Positions 25,449 through 32,978 of a stretch of DNA of 64,000 bases are shown here, one piece after another. The notes under the pieces were generated by a model that was given only the letters and a program-made list of their open reading frames with translations, searched no databases and had not been told where the DNA came from. Within the stretch, counting starts at the first letter, position 1; every line of letters begins with the position of its first letter. Source of the stretch: Spirosoma arboris (GTDB lineage Bacteria; Bacteroidota; Bacteroidia; Cytophagales; Spirosomataceae). A program made the position numbers and the translations under genes. The stretch is from the NCBI RefSeq assembly GCF_009754945.1, contig NZ_WPIN01000017.1:100843-164842 (forward strand), written 5' to 3'.

Positions 25449-26650
25449 TGATTGTTAATTTTCTCATAGATCATTACCTGATTGGAAGCCACTTTTGAGA
25501 AACCCCGTACATCGTCACCAGTCCAGGCGTTGTTCATTTCGCCATACGAACCAAACTTCGACGACATCAGATCATGGTCTGATTCGATACCCAGCACCTG
25601 GAAGCGGTAGGGTGCCAGTAATACATGCACTTTACCCGAAACATGTGCCTGTGTATCGGCAAGGAACGTTTCGATGTTGCGCATAACAGGGTCCATGAAT
25701 TGACCCTCATGTAACATAGTTCCGTACCAGTTGGCTAACTGCTCTTTCCAGTACAGCTGCCATTTGCCCAGCACATGTTTTTCGAGCGTATGGTGGGATT
25801 TAATCAGAATGAGCGGAGCTGGGGCTTCGAAACCCACACGTCCTTTTATACCAATAATGGTATCACCTACGTGAATGTCACGCCCGATACCGAATGGCCC
25901 GGCCAGTTCTGTGAGTTTACGAATGGCATCAACCGGATTAGCGAATTTCTCGTCGCCGAACGTCGGCCCGGCAATCGCTTTGATTTCGCCGTGCTGGAAT
26001 GTGAGTGTAATGGTTTCCTGCTCTGTTTTTGTTACCTGAGTTGGCCAGGCCGATTCGGGCAGGAACTGATCGGAAGTCAGGGTTTCTTTACCACCAACCG
26101 AAGTTCCCCACAGGCCTTTATTGATCGAATAAGCAGCTTTGTGCCACTCCTGATCAACGCCTTTTGCTTTGAGGTATTCGATTTCGGCTTCACGCGATAA
26201 CTTTAGATCACGGATAGGCGTAATAACTTCGGCATCAGGCGCAATGATTCGAAATGCCATATCGAAACGCACCTGATCGTTACCGGCTCCGGTACTACCA
26301 TGCGCAATAGCCGATGCGCCAATTTCCCGCGCATACTCGGCCGCAGCAATAGCCTGAAAAATCCGCTCGGCGCTAACCGAAAGCGGATAGGTGTTGTTTT
26401 TCAGAACATTACCGAACACCAGAAACTTCAGGCATTGTTGGTAATAATCGTCCGTTTTGGAGATTGTTACATGGGACTTAACACCCAGTGAGTAAGCCCG
26501 TTCCTCAATCGCTTTGAGTTCGGCATCGGAGAAACCGCCCGTATCGACCAGCACTGAGTACACATCCATACCCCGGTCTTCGGACAAATATTTAACGCAG
26601 AAGGAGGTATCGAGACCTCCGCTGAAGGCAAGAACTACTTTTTGAGACAT
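25445..26650 (-). CDS. argG: Argininosuccinate synthase
   Basis: A 401-residue ATP-dependent ligase joining citrulline and aspartate. The start KVVLAFSGGLDTSFCVKYL is the N-type ATP pyrophosphatase loop, and IAHGSTGAGNDQVRFDMAF and the GLWGTSVGGKETLTSD segment are typical. The frame continues upstream to 26707, but the ATG at 26650 gives the normal N-terminus and the 19 extra residues have no family counterpart. It is the first gene of the argG-GT9-argC unit. Confidence 0.96.
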   Translation of the reverse strand: MSQKVVLAFSGGLDTSFCVKYLSEDRGMDVYSVLVDTGGFSDAELKAIEERAYSLGVKSHVTISKTDDYYQQCLKFLVFGNVLKNNTYPLSVSAERIFQAIAAAEYAREIGASAIAHGSTGAGNDQVRFDMAFRIIAPDAEVITPIRDLKLSREAEIEYLKAKGVDQEWHKAAYSINKGLWGTSVGGKETLTSDQFLPESAWPTQVTKTEQETITLTFQHGEIKAIAGPTFGDEKFANPVDAIRKLTELAGPFGIGRDIHVGDTIIGIKGRVGFEAPAPLILIKSHHTLEKHVLGKWQLYWKEQLANWYGTMLHEGQFMDPVMRNIETFLADTQAHVSGKVHVLLAPYRFQVLGIESDHDLMSSKFGSYGEMNNAWTGDDVRGFSKVASNQVMIYEKINNQ

Positions 26651-26751
26651 CAGACAGAAGACACCGAACGTATATCGCCCAGCATCAGGATAGTTTTGGA
26701 GGGGCAAATATCGGGCTTTTGATGTTTAGTTACGTCAATGAGTTAAGAGAC

Positions 26752-27630
26752 TTACAATAAAACCAGTAAACTCCCGGGTAGTATTCGTATTTCAGCTCTA
26801 CCTGTAGGTAAGGTTAATGGTTCGCCATCGGCATGAATTAACAAGGGTTCACCGGCTTCTACAGTTGCACTCGTAATTGAATGGCCACGCCAGTAGCTGG
26901 ATTGATTGAGCGTTTTATTGAATAATCGCCAGGTAATCATAGGAGCCGCCTGAGCTGGAAAAGGCCTGATTTCGCATTGTTCCAGTCGTCCATCAGAAAT
27001 GTTAGCTGTGGGAGCCATCCAGGCATTATTACCAAATTGTCCGGCATTGGCGAATGTCAATGAAAACACCTGTTTCTGCTGCCCATTTACTAGTAATTTT
27101 TGTGGTTTATAAGCCTGAAACGCCCGAAAGGCTGTGCGCACATAGGTTGGCAAACCACGTACGGGTTGTTTCGCAAACTCATGGGCTACATACGCTTCAA
27201 AACCAAGTCCAGCCGTACAGAAAAATGGATATTCATTAATTTCTCCACTATCAATCACAACAGGGCGACCGTTTAGCGCATGCTCAATCGCTTTCATTGG
27301 GTTGAGCGGAATACCTAAATGCCGGGCCAGTCCATTACCCGAACCAATGGGAACAATACCCAGCGCCGTAGCCGACCTCCGTAACGCCTTCGCGATTTCG
27401 TTGATCGTACCGTCGCCCCCGATGGCCAGTACACGCATAACACCCCGTTCAACGGCTGCTGCGGCTAATTCGGTTGCGTGGCCAGCATGGGTTGTGAGGG
27501 CAATTTCGGGAGCATAGTTTAGGGCTGTAGCCTGACGCATAAATGCATCCTGAAGCAGTTTTTTCTGTTCGCCAGACGTTGTGCCCGAGTTCGGGTTAAT
27601 GATGGCCAGAACAGCCGAGCGAGTAGCCAC
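26752..27630 (-). CDS. Diacylglycerol kinase-family lipid kinase (YegS-like)
   Basis: A 292-residue lipid kinase with the DAGKc domain: INPNSGT (residues 11-17), the nucleotide-binding LAIGGDGTINEIAKAL (about 69-84) and GIVPIGSGNGLARHLGIPL. It phosphorylates diacylglycerol or a sphingoid/ceramide-like lipid; a Bacteroidota host with a serine palmitoyltransferase makes sphingoid substrates possible, but this is inference. It starts with GTG directly after the stop of a 37-codon membrane peptide gene, with no gap. Confidence 0.9.
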   Translation of the reverse strand: MATRSAVLAIINPNSGTTSGEQKKLLQDAFMRQATALNYAPEIALTTHAGHATELAAAAVERGVMRVLAIGGDGTINEIAKALRRSATALGIVPIGSGNGLARHLGIPLNPMKAIEHALNGRPVVIDSGEINEYPFFCTAGLGFEAYVAHEFAKQPVRGLPTYVRTAFRAFQAYKPQKLLVNGQQKQVFSLTFANAGQFGNNAWMAPTANISDGRLEQCEIRPFPAQAAPMITWRLFNKTLNQSSYWRGHSITSATVEAGEPLLIHADGEPLTLPTGRAEIRILPGSLLVLL

Positions 27631-27744
27631 TTACGAAAAAAATACAAATAAGATGAGAATGAAAACAACGATAAACACATAGTACCAGCCGTCTGAAAAA
27701 ATATACGGCTTATACTCGTTGTAGAATTTTCGTATTCTATTCAT
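27631..27744 (-). CDS. Small membrane protein, 37 aa
   Basis: A 37-codon frame ending immediately before the lipid-kinase start (TAA then GTG). The N-terminal half is basic and aromatic (MNRIRKFYNEYKPYIFS), and the rest is one strongly hydrophobic segment (YYVFIVVFILILFVFF). The exact abutment suggests translational coupling with the lipid kinase, possibly as a membrane partner. A -7-like TATCTTTG (minus strand, 27770-27777) lies upstream, but its -33 box is poor. Confidence 0.55.
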   Translation of the reverse strand: MNRIRKFYNEYKPYIFSDGWYYVFIVVFILILFVFFS

Positions 27745-27783
27745 GGATCGTTTACGGTAAATACGATCACAAAGATACGCATG

Positions 27784-27838
27784 GTTTCAAGTTTCAGGGT
27801 TTAGCTTCCATTATGACCTGGAACATTGAACTTGAAAC
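27784..27838. repeat. Intergenic inverted repeat
   Basis: gtttcaagtt (27784-27793) pairs with aacttgaaac (27829-27838), and an inner cagg/cctg pair extends the stem. It sits just beyond the 3' end of the fabG-like gene, 12 bp from its stop, and may end that transcript. Confidence 0.55.
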
Positions 27839-27849
27839 AACATAACTCT

Positions 27850-28587
27850 TTACAACGCTTGCCCGCCATTTACAGACAGTACGTGTCCATTTACAAACGA
27901 GGCTTCGTCGGAAGCCAAAAATAGATAGGCATAGGCAATATCTTCGGGTTTACCAATACGACGTGCGGGAATAGTGGCAATGGCCTGAGTACGGACTTCA
28001 TCAGGCATAGCATCAGTCATAGCGGTTTGAATGAATCCTGGAGCCACGGCATTGGCTGTAATCCCTTTCGGTCCTAGTTCTTTAGCCCACGACCGCACCA
28101 TACCAATAATTCCGGCCTTGGCAGCAGCATAATTCGTTTGCCCGAATGCACCATGAACACCATTTATCGATGAAGTGCAGATAATTCGGCCGTATTTCTG
28201 CTCAACCATGTAGGGTGCAATTATTTTCGTACAATTGAATACGCCCGTAAGGTTCACATCAATAACCTGCTGCCACTCGGCGAACGACATTTTCAGCAAG
28301 GTTTTATCGCGAGTGATCCCGGCGTTATTGATTAAAATATCGATCCGACCATAGCGCTCAAACACGTCACGGGCTGCCGCTTCAATAGCTGGTACATCGG
28401 TTGTGCTAACGTGCCTAAACTCACACCGGAGACCCTGCGCGGTTAAGGCTTGCGCACTCGTTTCACCCTCGGCGAGTACATCCCAGATAATGACGGTGGC
28501 GCCTTCCTGGCAAAATACCTCGGCAGCTTTCTGACCTATTCCCCGAGCAGCGCCGGTTATGATGGCTACTTTATTTTGTAATCTCAT
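27850..28587 (-). CDS. SDR-family 3-oxoacyl-[ACP] reductase (FabG-like)
   Basis: A 245-residue short-chain dehydrogenase with TGAARGIG (residues 11-18) for NADPH, NNAGITRDKTLLKM, and the catalytic Ser-Tyr-Lys in TSSINGVHGAFGQTNYAAAKAG. The FabG-typical C-terminus RIGKPEDIAYAYLFLASDEA is present. It reduces 3-oxoacyl-ACP, or acetoacetyl-CoA in a PhaB-like role; a MaoC-type hydratase gene lies 2 kb away. It is monocistronic here. Confidence 0.88.
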   Translation of the reverse strand: MRLQNKVAIITGAARGIGQKAAEVFCQEGATVIIWDVLAEGETSAQALTAQGLRCEFRHVSTTDVPAIEAAARDVFERYGRIDILINNAGITRDKTLLKMSFAEWQQVIDVNLTGVFNCTKIIAPYMVEQKYGRIICTSSINGVHGAFGQTNYAAAKAGIIGMVRSWAKELGPKGITANAVAPGFIQTAMTDAMPDEVRTQAIATIPARRIGKPEDIAYAYLFLASDEASFVNGHVLSVNGGQAL

Positions 28588-28696
28588 GGTTTGTCGTACG
28601 TAAATAACCGTTCAGAATGAGCGATAAATAACGCTAAATATGTGCTATTTGCCAACCACAGTCGCCCTTCAGTCGTTTCATTAAAAAATAGCAACT

Positions 28697-29155
28697 ATGA
28701 ATCGAATTATCATCGCGGTCTTACTCTCCTTAATCTACTGGCCGACCTTCGGTCAGCATACGATTGAAGCTGAGTTAAAGCAAGTAGCCAAAGAACGTCG
28801 GACTATTTTGCAAATTTTAGAACGCCAAACCGCAGACTGGAACGCTGGTCGAGTTGATAAATTTATGAATGGATACTGGCCCTCAGATTCCCTAACCTTT
28901 GTAGGAAAAGTCGGTGTTACATACGGTTATCAGGCCACGCTCGCCAATTACAAAAAACGCTATCCTGACCGGGCCTCCATGGGGTCACTCAAATTCGATA
29001 TTCTACAACTAGATTTTCCCGCACCCGACGTTGCCTATGTTATTGGGCGCTTCCATCTCACCCGTCCGAAAATTGGCGATGCTGATGGCCATTTTACCCT
29101 GCTTTGGCGCAAGATTAATAATCGCTGGGTCATTGTCAGTGATCATTCGAGTTAA
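28697..29155 (+). CDS. Secreted DUF4440/NTF2-like protein
   Basis: A 152-residue exported protein with a signal peptide (MNRIIIAVLLSLIYWPTFGQ) and an NTF2/SnoaL-like cone fold: an initial helix (ILQILERQTADWNAGRVDKFMNGYW), then beta strands ending in HFTLLWRKINNRWVIVSDHSS. This is the common DUF4440 layout, often a steroid-isomerase-like pocket; the ligand is unknown. Confidence 0.82.
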   Translation: MNRIIIAVLLSLIYWPTFGQHTIEAELKQVAKERRTILQILERQTADWNAGRVDKFMNGYWPSDSLTFVGKVGVTYGYQATLANYKKRYPDRASMGSLKFDILQLDFPAPDVAYVIGRFHLTRPKIGDADGHFTLLWRKINNRWVIVSDHSS

Positions 29156-29156
29156 T

Positions 29157-29219
29157 AGCAGGGTGCAAGGGCTGGGAGTTAGCGGCCACGGACACCCTGC
29201 TCCGTGCTCCGTGCTCCAT
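29157..29219. repeat. 7-bp tandem units at the acyltransferase C-terminus
   Basis: Four 7-bp units (tgctccg, tgctccg, tgctcca, tgctcat) follow caccctgct, which is complementary to agcagggtg at 29157-29165. The array lies inside the 3' end of the acyltransferase gene (stop at 29179) and encodes its low-complexity C-terminus. Confidence 0.5.
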
Positions 29220-30438
29220 GCTCATTCACCAACTGCGTGGGTTCTTTAGCTGATAGGCGTTCTCGCAGTTCGGTAACAGGCTTCTCAAAATACTTGTATA
29301 AAAGTGTTGACAGCACCAGTACCAATGCCCAAAACAGACCTACTTTGAGCCACCCAACAGTAAACGAAGTTGTTGGGATACGTTCAACGACGTTCAGCAT
29401 GATAGGCGTCAGATTCAGCAAATACATTGAGTACGAAATCAAACTGATATGGGTAATAGCCCGGGCAATGCCGAAACGCGCCCATAGGCCGGTAGCTGTC
29501 CGCCATCCGTCCATATAGGGCATTAGCAGTGCCATACTTACTCCGATTAATGGGAAGTAAAACGTGCGCTTAAAAAATGTGTAGGCTGGAAAAATACCAA
29601 TCTTGCCGTAGTATCCGATAATAATAATGGAAGCCGAAAACGAGGCCAGCACTGTCATGATCAGGCCAATAACCAGAAGTCGGCGACGAAGCGAATCGTT
29701 TGTCCACTGGGTAGGGAAATAATGCCTGACATAAGCAGCCAGTACCCCATATGAAATTGCATCCAGGCGTGTTATAACAATACCCCGGTAGCCTAACTCT
29801 CCTTCTGAAATTGGAATTTGAACAGCCGTGATAAATCGATACAGGTTGGTGCCAATGATAATGGTCAGAATGGTTACCAGTACAATTCGCTGCCGTGACC
29901 ATTGGGCTGATAATAAACTATGCATGACCCAAAGCACCAGGGGCAATGTAATGTACGACCACTCTTCAATGGCTAAACTCCAGGTTTCGGGAAAGAAATC
30001 GGGGACAAACTGCGCAAAATTCTGGACAAAAAAGAAGTATTTAAGTAAAGTCCCTGCTGGAGGTAAAGTATGATGTAACCCACTTCGCCACGCCCGAAGT
30101 AAGGCAGTCAGAATCAACCCGCCTAAAACGAAGTAATAGTTGGGCAATGTCCGAAACCAGCGTCGCGTCCAGAAGTTGAGCAATAGTTCACGGTCGAAGC
30201 GTTGCTTTTTTTCGTAAGATCGAATCAGGATACCACCAATTAGAAAGCCACTCAGGACAAAAAATAACTCAACACCATCGGGTAGCAGGTGATGAATAAA
30301 GAGCCCATTGTAGTACTCTTTCAAGGCAACCGTTGCATGGGCATCCACCACAATCAGAATGGCAAGTGCCCGCATGACATCCAATCCAAATACGCGTTTA
30401 GCAGTCGCCGTATTGAGCGAAAACAGTTTCGTAAGCAT
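29179..30438 (-). CDS. Acyltransferase-3 family membrane protein
   Basis: A 419-residue integral membrane acyltransferase with about ten hydrophobic helices. The first helix carries the family motif GLDVMRALAILIVVDAHA, followed by GVELFFVLSGFLIGGILIRSY, and the conserved FFPETWSLAIEEWSYITLPL. Such enzymes transfer acyl groups to surface polysaccharides, peptidoglycan or lipids. The frame remains open upstream to 30582, but the ATG at 30438 gives a normal N-terminus; upstream codons come from a repeat-rich spacer. The C-terminus is made of repeat-encoded residues (NEHGARSTEQGVRG). Confidence 0.9.
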   Translation of the reverse strand: MLTKLFSLNTATAKRVFGLDVMRALAILIVVDAHATVALKEYYNGLFIHHLLPDGVELFFVLSGFLIGGILIRSYEKKQRFDRELLLNFWTRRWFRTLPNYYFVLGGLILTALLRAWRSGLHHTLPPAGTLLKYFFFVQNFAQFVPDFFPETWSLAIEEWSYITLPLVLWVMHSLLSAQWSRQRIVLVTILTIIIGTNLYRFITAVQIPISEGELGYRGIVITRLDAISYGVLAAYVRHYFPTQWTNDSLRRRLLVIGLIMTVLASFSASIIIIGYYGKIGIFPAYTFFKRTFYFPLIGVSMALLMPYMDGWRTATGLWARFGIARAITHISLISYSMYLLNLTPIMLNVVERIPTTSFTVGWLKVGLFWALVLVLSTLLYKYFEKPVTELRERLSAKEPTQLVNEHGARSTEQGVRGR

Positions 30439-30448
30439 AAGTAAGCAC

Positions 30449-30590
30449 GAAGGTAATGATGAATGATGAATGATGAATGATGTCCGGACTTGTGAACCAG
30501 CAATCCGTGGATACGAACTATTCCTGAATCTTCCGTATTCATTGTACATTCGGGGCCGCATAGGCGGCCTCTCATTCATCATTTATAATC
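30449..30590. repeat. Palindromic spacer with 7-bp tandem repeat
   Basis: The left side is an array of four atgatga-type 7-bp units (30452-30481) whose complement appears as tcattcatcattt at 30572-30584. In between is a short perfect hairpin, ggccgc-atag-gcggcc (30554-30569). It fills most of the divergent spacer between the acyltransferase and the hydratase. Confidence 0.5.
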
Positions 30591-30622
30591 GCACCGGCGA
30601 CCCGGTTATCATACATTTTCCT

Positions 30623-31033
30623 ATGGAATTTGGACTCAATGCTGTTCATCGCTACGCATTTCGGTTTTCCCAGGCCGATGTAGTCGATTTTGCCCGTGTT
30701 ACGGGAGATAATAACCCCCTTCACCTTGATGCCGACTTTGCTGCCCAAACACCCTTCAAACGGCCAATTATTCATGGCATGCTCGGGGCCAGTGTATTCA
30801 CTAAAGTGCTGGGTACGGAGTTTCCAGGATATGGCTCGGTCTATTTAGGTCAGACCCTGGAATTTTTACGGCCTATGTTTGTCGATACAGACTACGAAGC
30901 CACATTCACAGTACAGTCGATTGATTCAGGCAAGCATATTGCGCAAATTCTGGGTGAAATTCGGGATGTAAAGACGGGGAAAGTTACGACGCGGGGAATT
31001 GCTACACTGATGCACAAAGAGAAGGTTGTATAG
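30623..31033 (+). CDS. MaoC-family (R)-specific enoyl-CoA hydratase
   Basis: A 136-residue hot-dog-fold protein with the MaoC/PhaJ hydratase signature VTGDNNPLHLDADFA (catalytic Asp29 and His34) and FKRPIIHGMLGASVF. It hydrates enoyl-CoA to (R)-3-hydroxyacyl-CoA, linking beta-oxidation to other acyl pathways. The frame is open upstream to 30470, but that region is a repeat-rich spacer; the ATG at 30623 is the only start that gives a PhaJ-like N-terminus. Confidence 0.88.
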   Translation: MEFGLNAVHRYAFRFSQADVVDFARVTGDNNPLHLDADFAAQTPFKRPIIHGMLGASVFTKVLGTEFPGYGSVYLGQTLEFLRPMFVDTDYEATFTVQSIDSGKHIAQILGEIRDVKTGKVTTRGIATLMHKEKVV

Positions 31034-31062
31034 AGCCATATCGTTGCAGCTCTACATAAATT

Positions 31063-31102
31063 AAAACTCCCTCGCTAGCATACTATCTGGCGAGGGAGTT
31101 TT
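31063..31102. terminator. Bidirectional intrinsic terminator
   Basis: aaaactccctcgc (31063-31075) and gcgagggagtttt (31090-31102) form a perfect 13-bp stem, with T-rich sequence continuing to 31110. It lies between the hydratase gene and the convergent histone-H1-like gene and can serve both. Confidence 0.9.
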
Positions 31103-31128
31103 GATTTTTTGGTCTGAAAGACCGTTGC

Positions 31129-31308
31129 TTACGCGGCACCGTTCTTTGTGTTTTGAACTTCTGAACGGATTTCCTGCGCTAACGTTTTCAGATCCTGCAT
31201 TCCTTTACGAACGCGGGTACCGGCAGCCTGGTTACTTTTTTCGTAGAACTTTTCGAAATCACCTTCCAGCGACAGAACCAGATTCTTTACTTCATCGAAG
31301 CGTGCCAT
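31129..31308 (-). CDS. Histone H1-like small protein
   Basis: A 59-residue protein (MARFDEVKNLVLSLEGDFEK, then GTRVRKGMQDLKTLAQEIR) of the small family annotated as histone H1-like in Bacteroidota. It is helical and Lys-containing and probably associates with nucleic acid, although that role is largely by annotation. The ATG at 31308 was chosen; the 13 upstream codons are not family-like. Confidence 0.8.
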   Translation of the reverse strand: MARFDEVKNLVLSLEGDFEKFYEKSNQAAGTRVRKGMQDLKTLAQEIRSEVQNTKNGAA

Positions 31309-31453
31309 AGCGATAAGTATGGGTTTAAGTGTGTGAAAAATGCCCAAATTCCGCTAAAAACGCGGTTTTCGGCTGAAATTTAGTCATTCTCTTATTCAGC
31401 GCAATAGCTTAGACAAAAAAATGACAAAAAAATCCAATTTTCTCACAAAAACC

Positions 31454-32758
31454 CTACTCAGTGGCTGCTTCGGCCGATACTTCAAGCGTTTTTGGGGCCA
31501 CAGGAGCACTATTCTCTCGGTAAACACCCCGCTTAAGTTTGTCGCCCATTTGAGCGAAGGCATTGAGCGTATATTCCACATCTTCCAGAGAATGGGCGGC
31601 TGTTGGAATAATACGTAACATGATTGTTCCTTTGGGCACAACCGGGTACACGACAATTGAGCAGAACACGCCCATATTTTCGCGCAGATCCTTCGTCAGG
31701 GTAGCAACTTCAGCAACGCCCCCTTCAATATGATGCAGGAATACCGGGGTTACTGGCGACTCAGTATCGCCAATATCGAAACCCCGTTCGCGCAGACCGG
31801 CTTGCAGCGTACGAACGTTCGTCCAGAGTTTATCGCGGAACTCCGACGAGTTGCGAATCATATCCAGACGCTTCAGGCCACCTACTACATACGGCATAGG
31901 CAGGGCTTTCGCATACGTTTGCGACCGCATGTTATACTTGAGGTACATAATAATGTCGTGATCGGCCGCAATAAAAGCACCAATCGCAGCCATCGACTTG
32001 GCAAACGTTGAGAAATACAAATCGATCCCTTCCTGACAACCGAGCATTTCGCCGACGCCAGCACCCGTTTCGCCCATTGTGCCAAAGCCGTGCGCATCGT
32101 CAACCAACAAACGGAATTCGTACTTTTCTTTAAGGGCAACAATCTTATCCAGGCTACCTACTTTACCCGACATGCCAAACACGCCTTCTGTAATAACCAG
32201 AATGCTTCCCCCCTTTTCGGCAGCTAGTTTGGTGGCCCTCTGGAGATTCTTCTCCAGGCTAGCCATGTCATTGTGGTTAAATTTATAGTATTCACCCATT
32301 TTGGCCTTATGCAGCCGAATACCATCAATTAAACAGGCATGACATTCGGCATCATAGACAATTACATCACGATGGTCAACGACAGCTTCGATGGCCGACA
32401 TAACGCCCTGATAGCCATAATTGAGCAAGAACGCATCCTCTTTCCCTACAAATTGGGCCAGCTCCTGCTCAAACTGCTCGTGGAGATCACTGTTACCTGA
32501 CATCATACGAGCACCCATCGGATAAGCCAAACCCCACTGTGCTGATGCCTCAGCGTCAGCTTTTCGAACTTCGGGATGGTTTGCTAAACCCAGATAGTTG
32601 TTCAGGCTCCAGTTCAATACCTCTTTGCCCCGAAAACGCATATGGGGGCCAAGCTCACCTTCTAGTTTGGGGAAAGCGAAATAATGGTGGCCATTGAACT
32701 CCCGTGCCGGCGAACCGATGGGCCCTAAGTTGTTACGTAGCTTCTCAAATAAATCCAC
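31454..32758 (-). CDS. Alpha-oxoamine synthase, probable serine palmitoyltransferase
   Basis: A 434-residue PLP enzyme of the alpha-oxoamine synthase family (SPT, KBL, BioF, HemA). Conserved residues include His140 (DAECHACLIDG), Asp220/His223 in LLVDDAHGFGTMG, and the Schiff-base Lys254 in FSTFAKSMAAIG. The N-terminal RFRGKEVLNWSLNNYLGLANHPE and GSRxxxG-like YPMGARMMSGNSDLHEQFE match bacterial SPT better than BioF, which fits sphingolipid-making Bacteroidota; substrate assignment remains inference. It uses a GTG start and has a clean promoter at 32809-32839. Confidence 0.85.
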   Translation of the reverse strand: MDLFEKLRNNLGPIGSPAREFNGHHYFAFPKLEGELGPHMRFRGKEVLNWSLNNYLGLANHPEVRKADAEASAQWGLAYPMGARMMSGNSDLHEQFEQELAQFVGKEDAFLLNYGYQGVMSAIEAVVDHRDVIVYDAECHACLIDGIRLHKAKMGEYYKFNHNDMASLEKNLQRATKLAAEKGGSILVITEGVFGMSGKVGSLDKIVALKEKYEFRLLVDDAHGFGTMGETGAGVGEMLGCQEGIDLYFSTFAKSMAAIGAFIAADHDIIMYLKYNMRSQTYAKALPMPYVVGGLKRLDMIRNSSEFRDKLWTNVRTLQAGLRERGFDIGDTESPVTPVFLHHIEGGVAEVATLTKDLRENMGVFCSIVVYPVVPKGTIMLRIIPTAAHSLEDVEYTLNAFAQMGDKLKRGVYRENSAPVAPKTLEVSAEAATE

Positions 32759-32808
32759 TTTTTATTATTGTTTATCAGGGCAAACCCTTGTTTTTTACAG
32801 AGTAAATG

Positions 32809-32839
32809 CAAAAATACGGTTAACTTTCGGTAGCGCAAA
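32809..32839 (-). promoter_or_regulatory. Bacteroidota-type promoter of the SPT gene
   Basis: On the minus strand TTTG (32836-32839), a 19-bp spacer and TATTTTTG (32809-32816) match TTTG-N19-TAnnTTTG exactly. It lies 51 bp upstream of the GTG start, giving a leader of about 45 nt. Confidence 0.7.
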
Positions 32840-32880
32840 TTTTCGATTCGATAATCGTTTTGTAACAATAGTGTATTATT

Positions 32881-32962
32881 GCCAAGTTTAGTCAAAGATT
32901 GTCAGGAATCGTCAAGTATATAGTCTCTTAGCGATCCTTGACTAAACTTGACAATTCCCGAC
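32881..32962. promoter_or_regulatory. Phased 10-bp GTCA array in inverted orientation
   Basis: Four 10-bp units on the + strand (gccaagttta, gtcaaagatt, gtcaggaatc, gtcaagtata; 32881-32920) face three on the minus strand (gtcaaggatc, gtcaagttta, gtcgggaatt; 32962-32933) across a 12-bp gap. Each unit begins GYCR, so one half-site recurs every helical turn on one face of the DNA. It ends 16 bp before the accC start. A cooperative repressor or activator array, or a structural repeat, are both possible. Confidence 0.6.
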
Positions 32963-32978
32963 ACTACCTATTAGTAAC

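Noticed and set aside
25775..26200. 141-codon frame antisense to argG
   Set aside because: It lies entirely within a clear argG coding region on the other strand, has no domain signature and is typical of shadow frames in GC-balanced genes.
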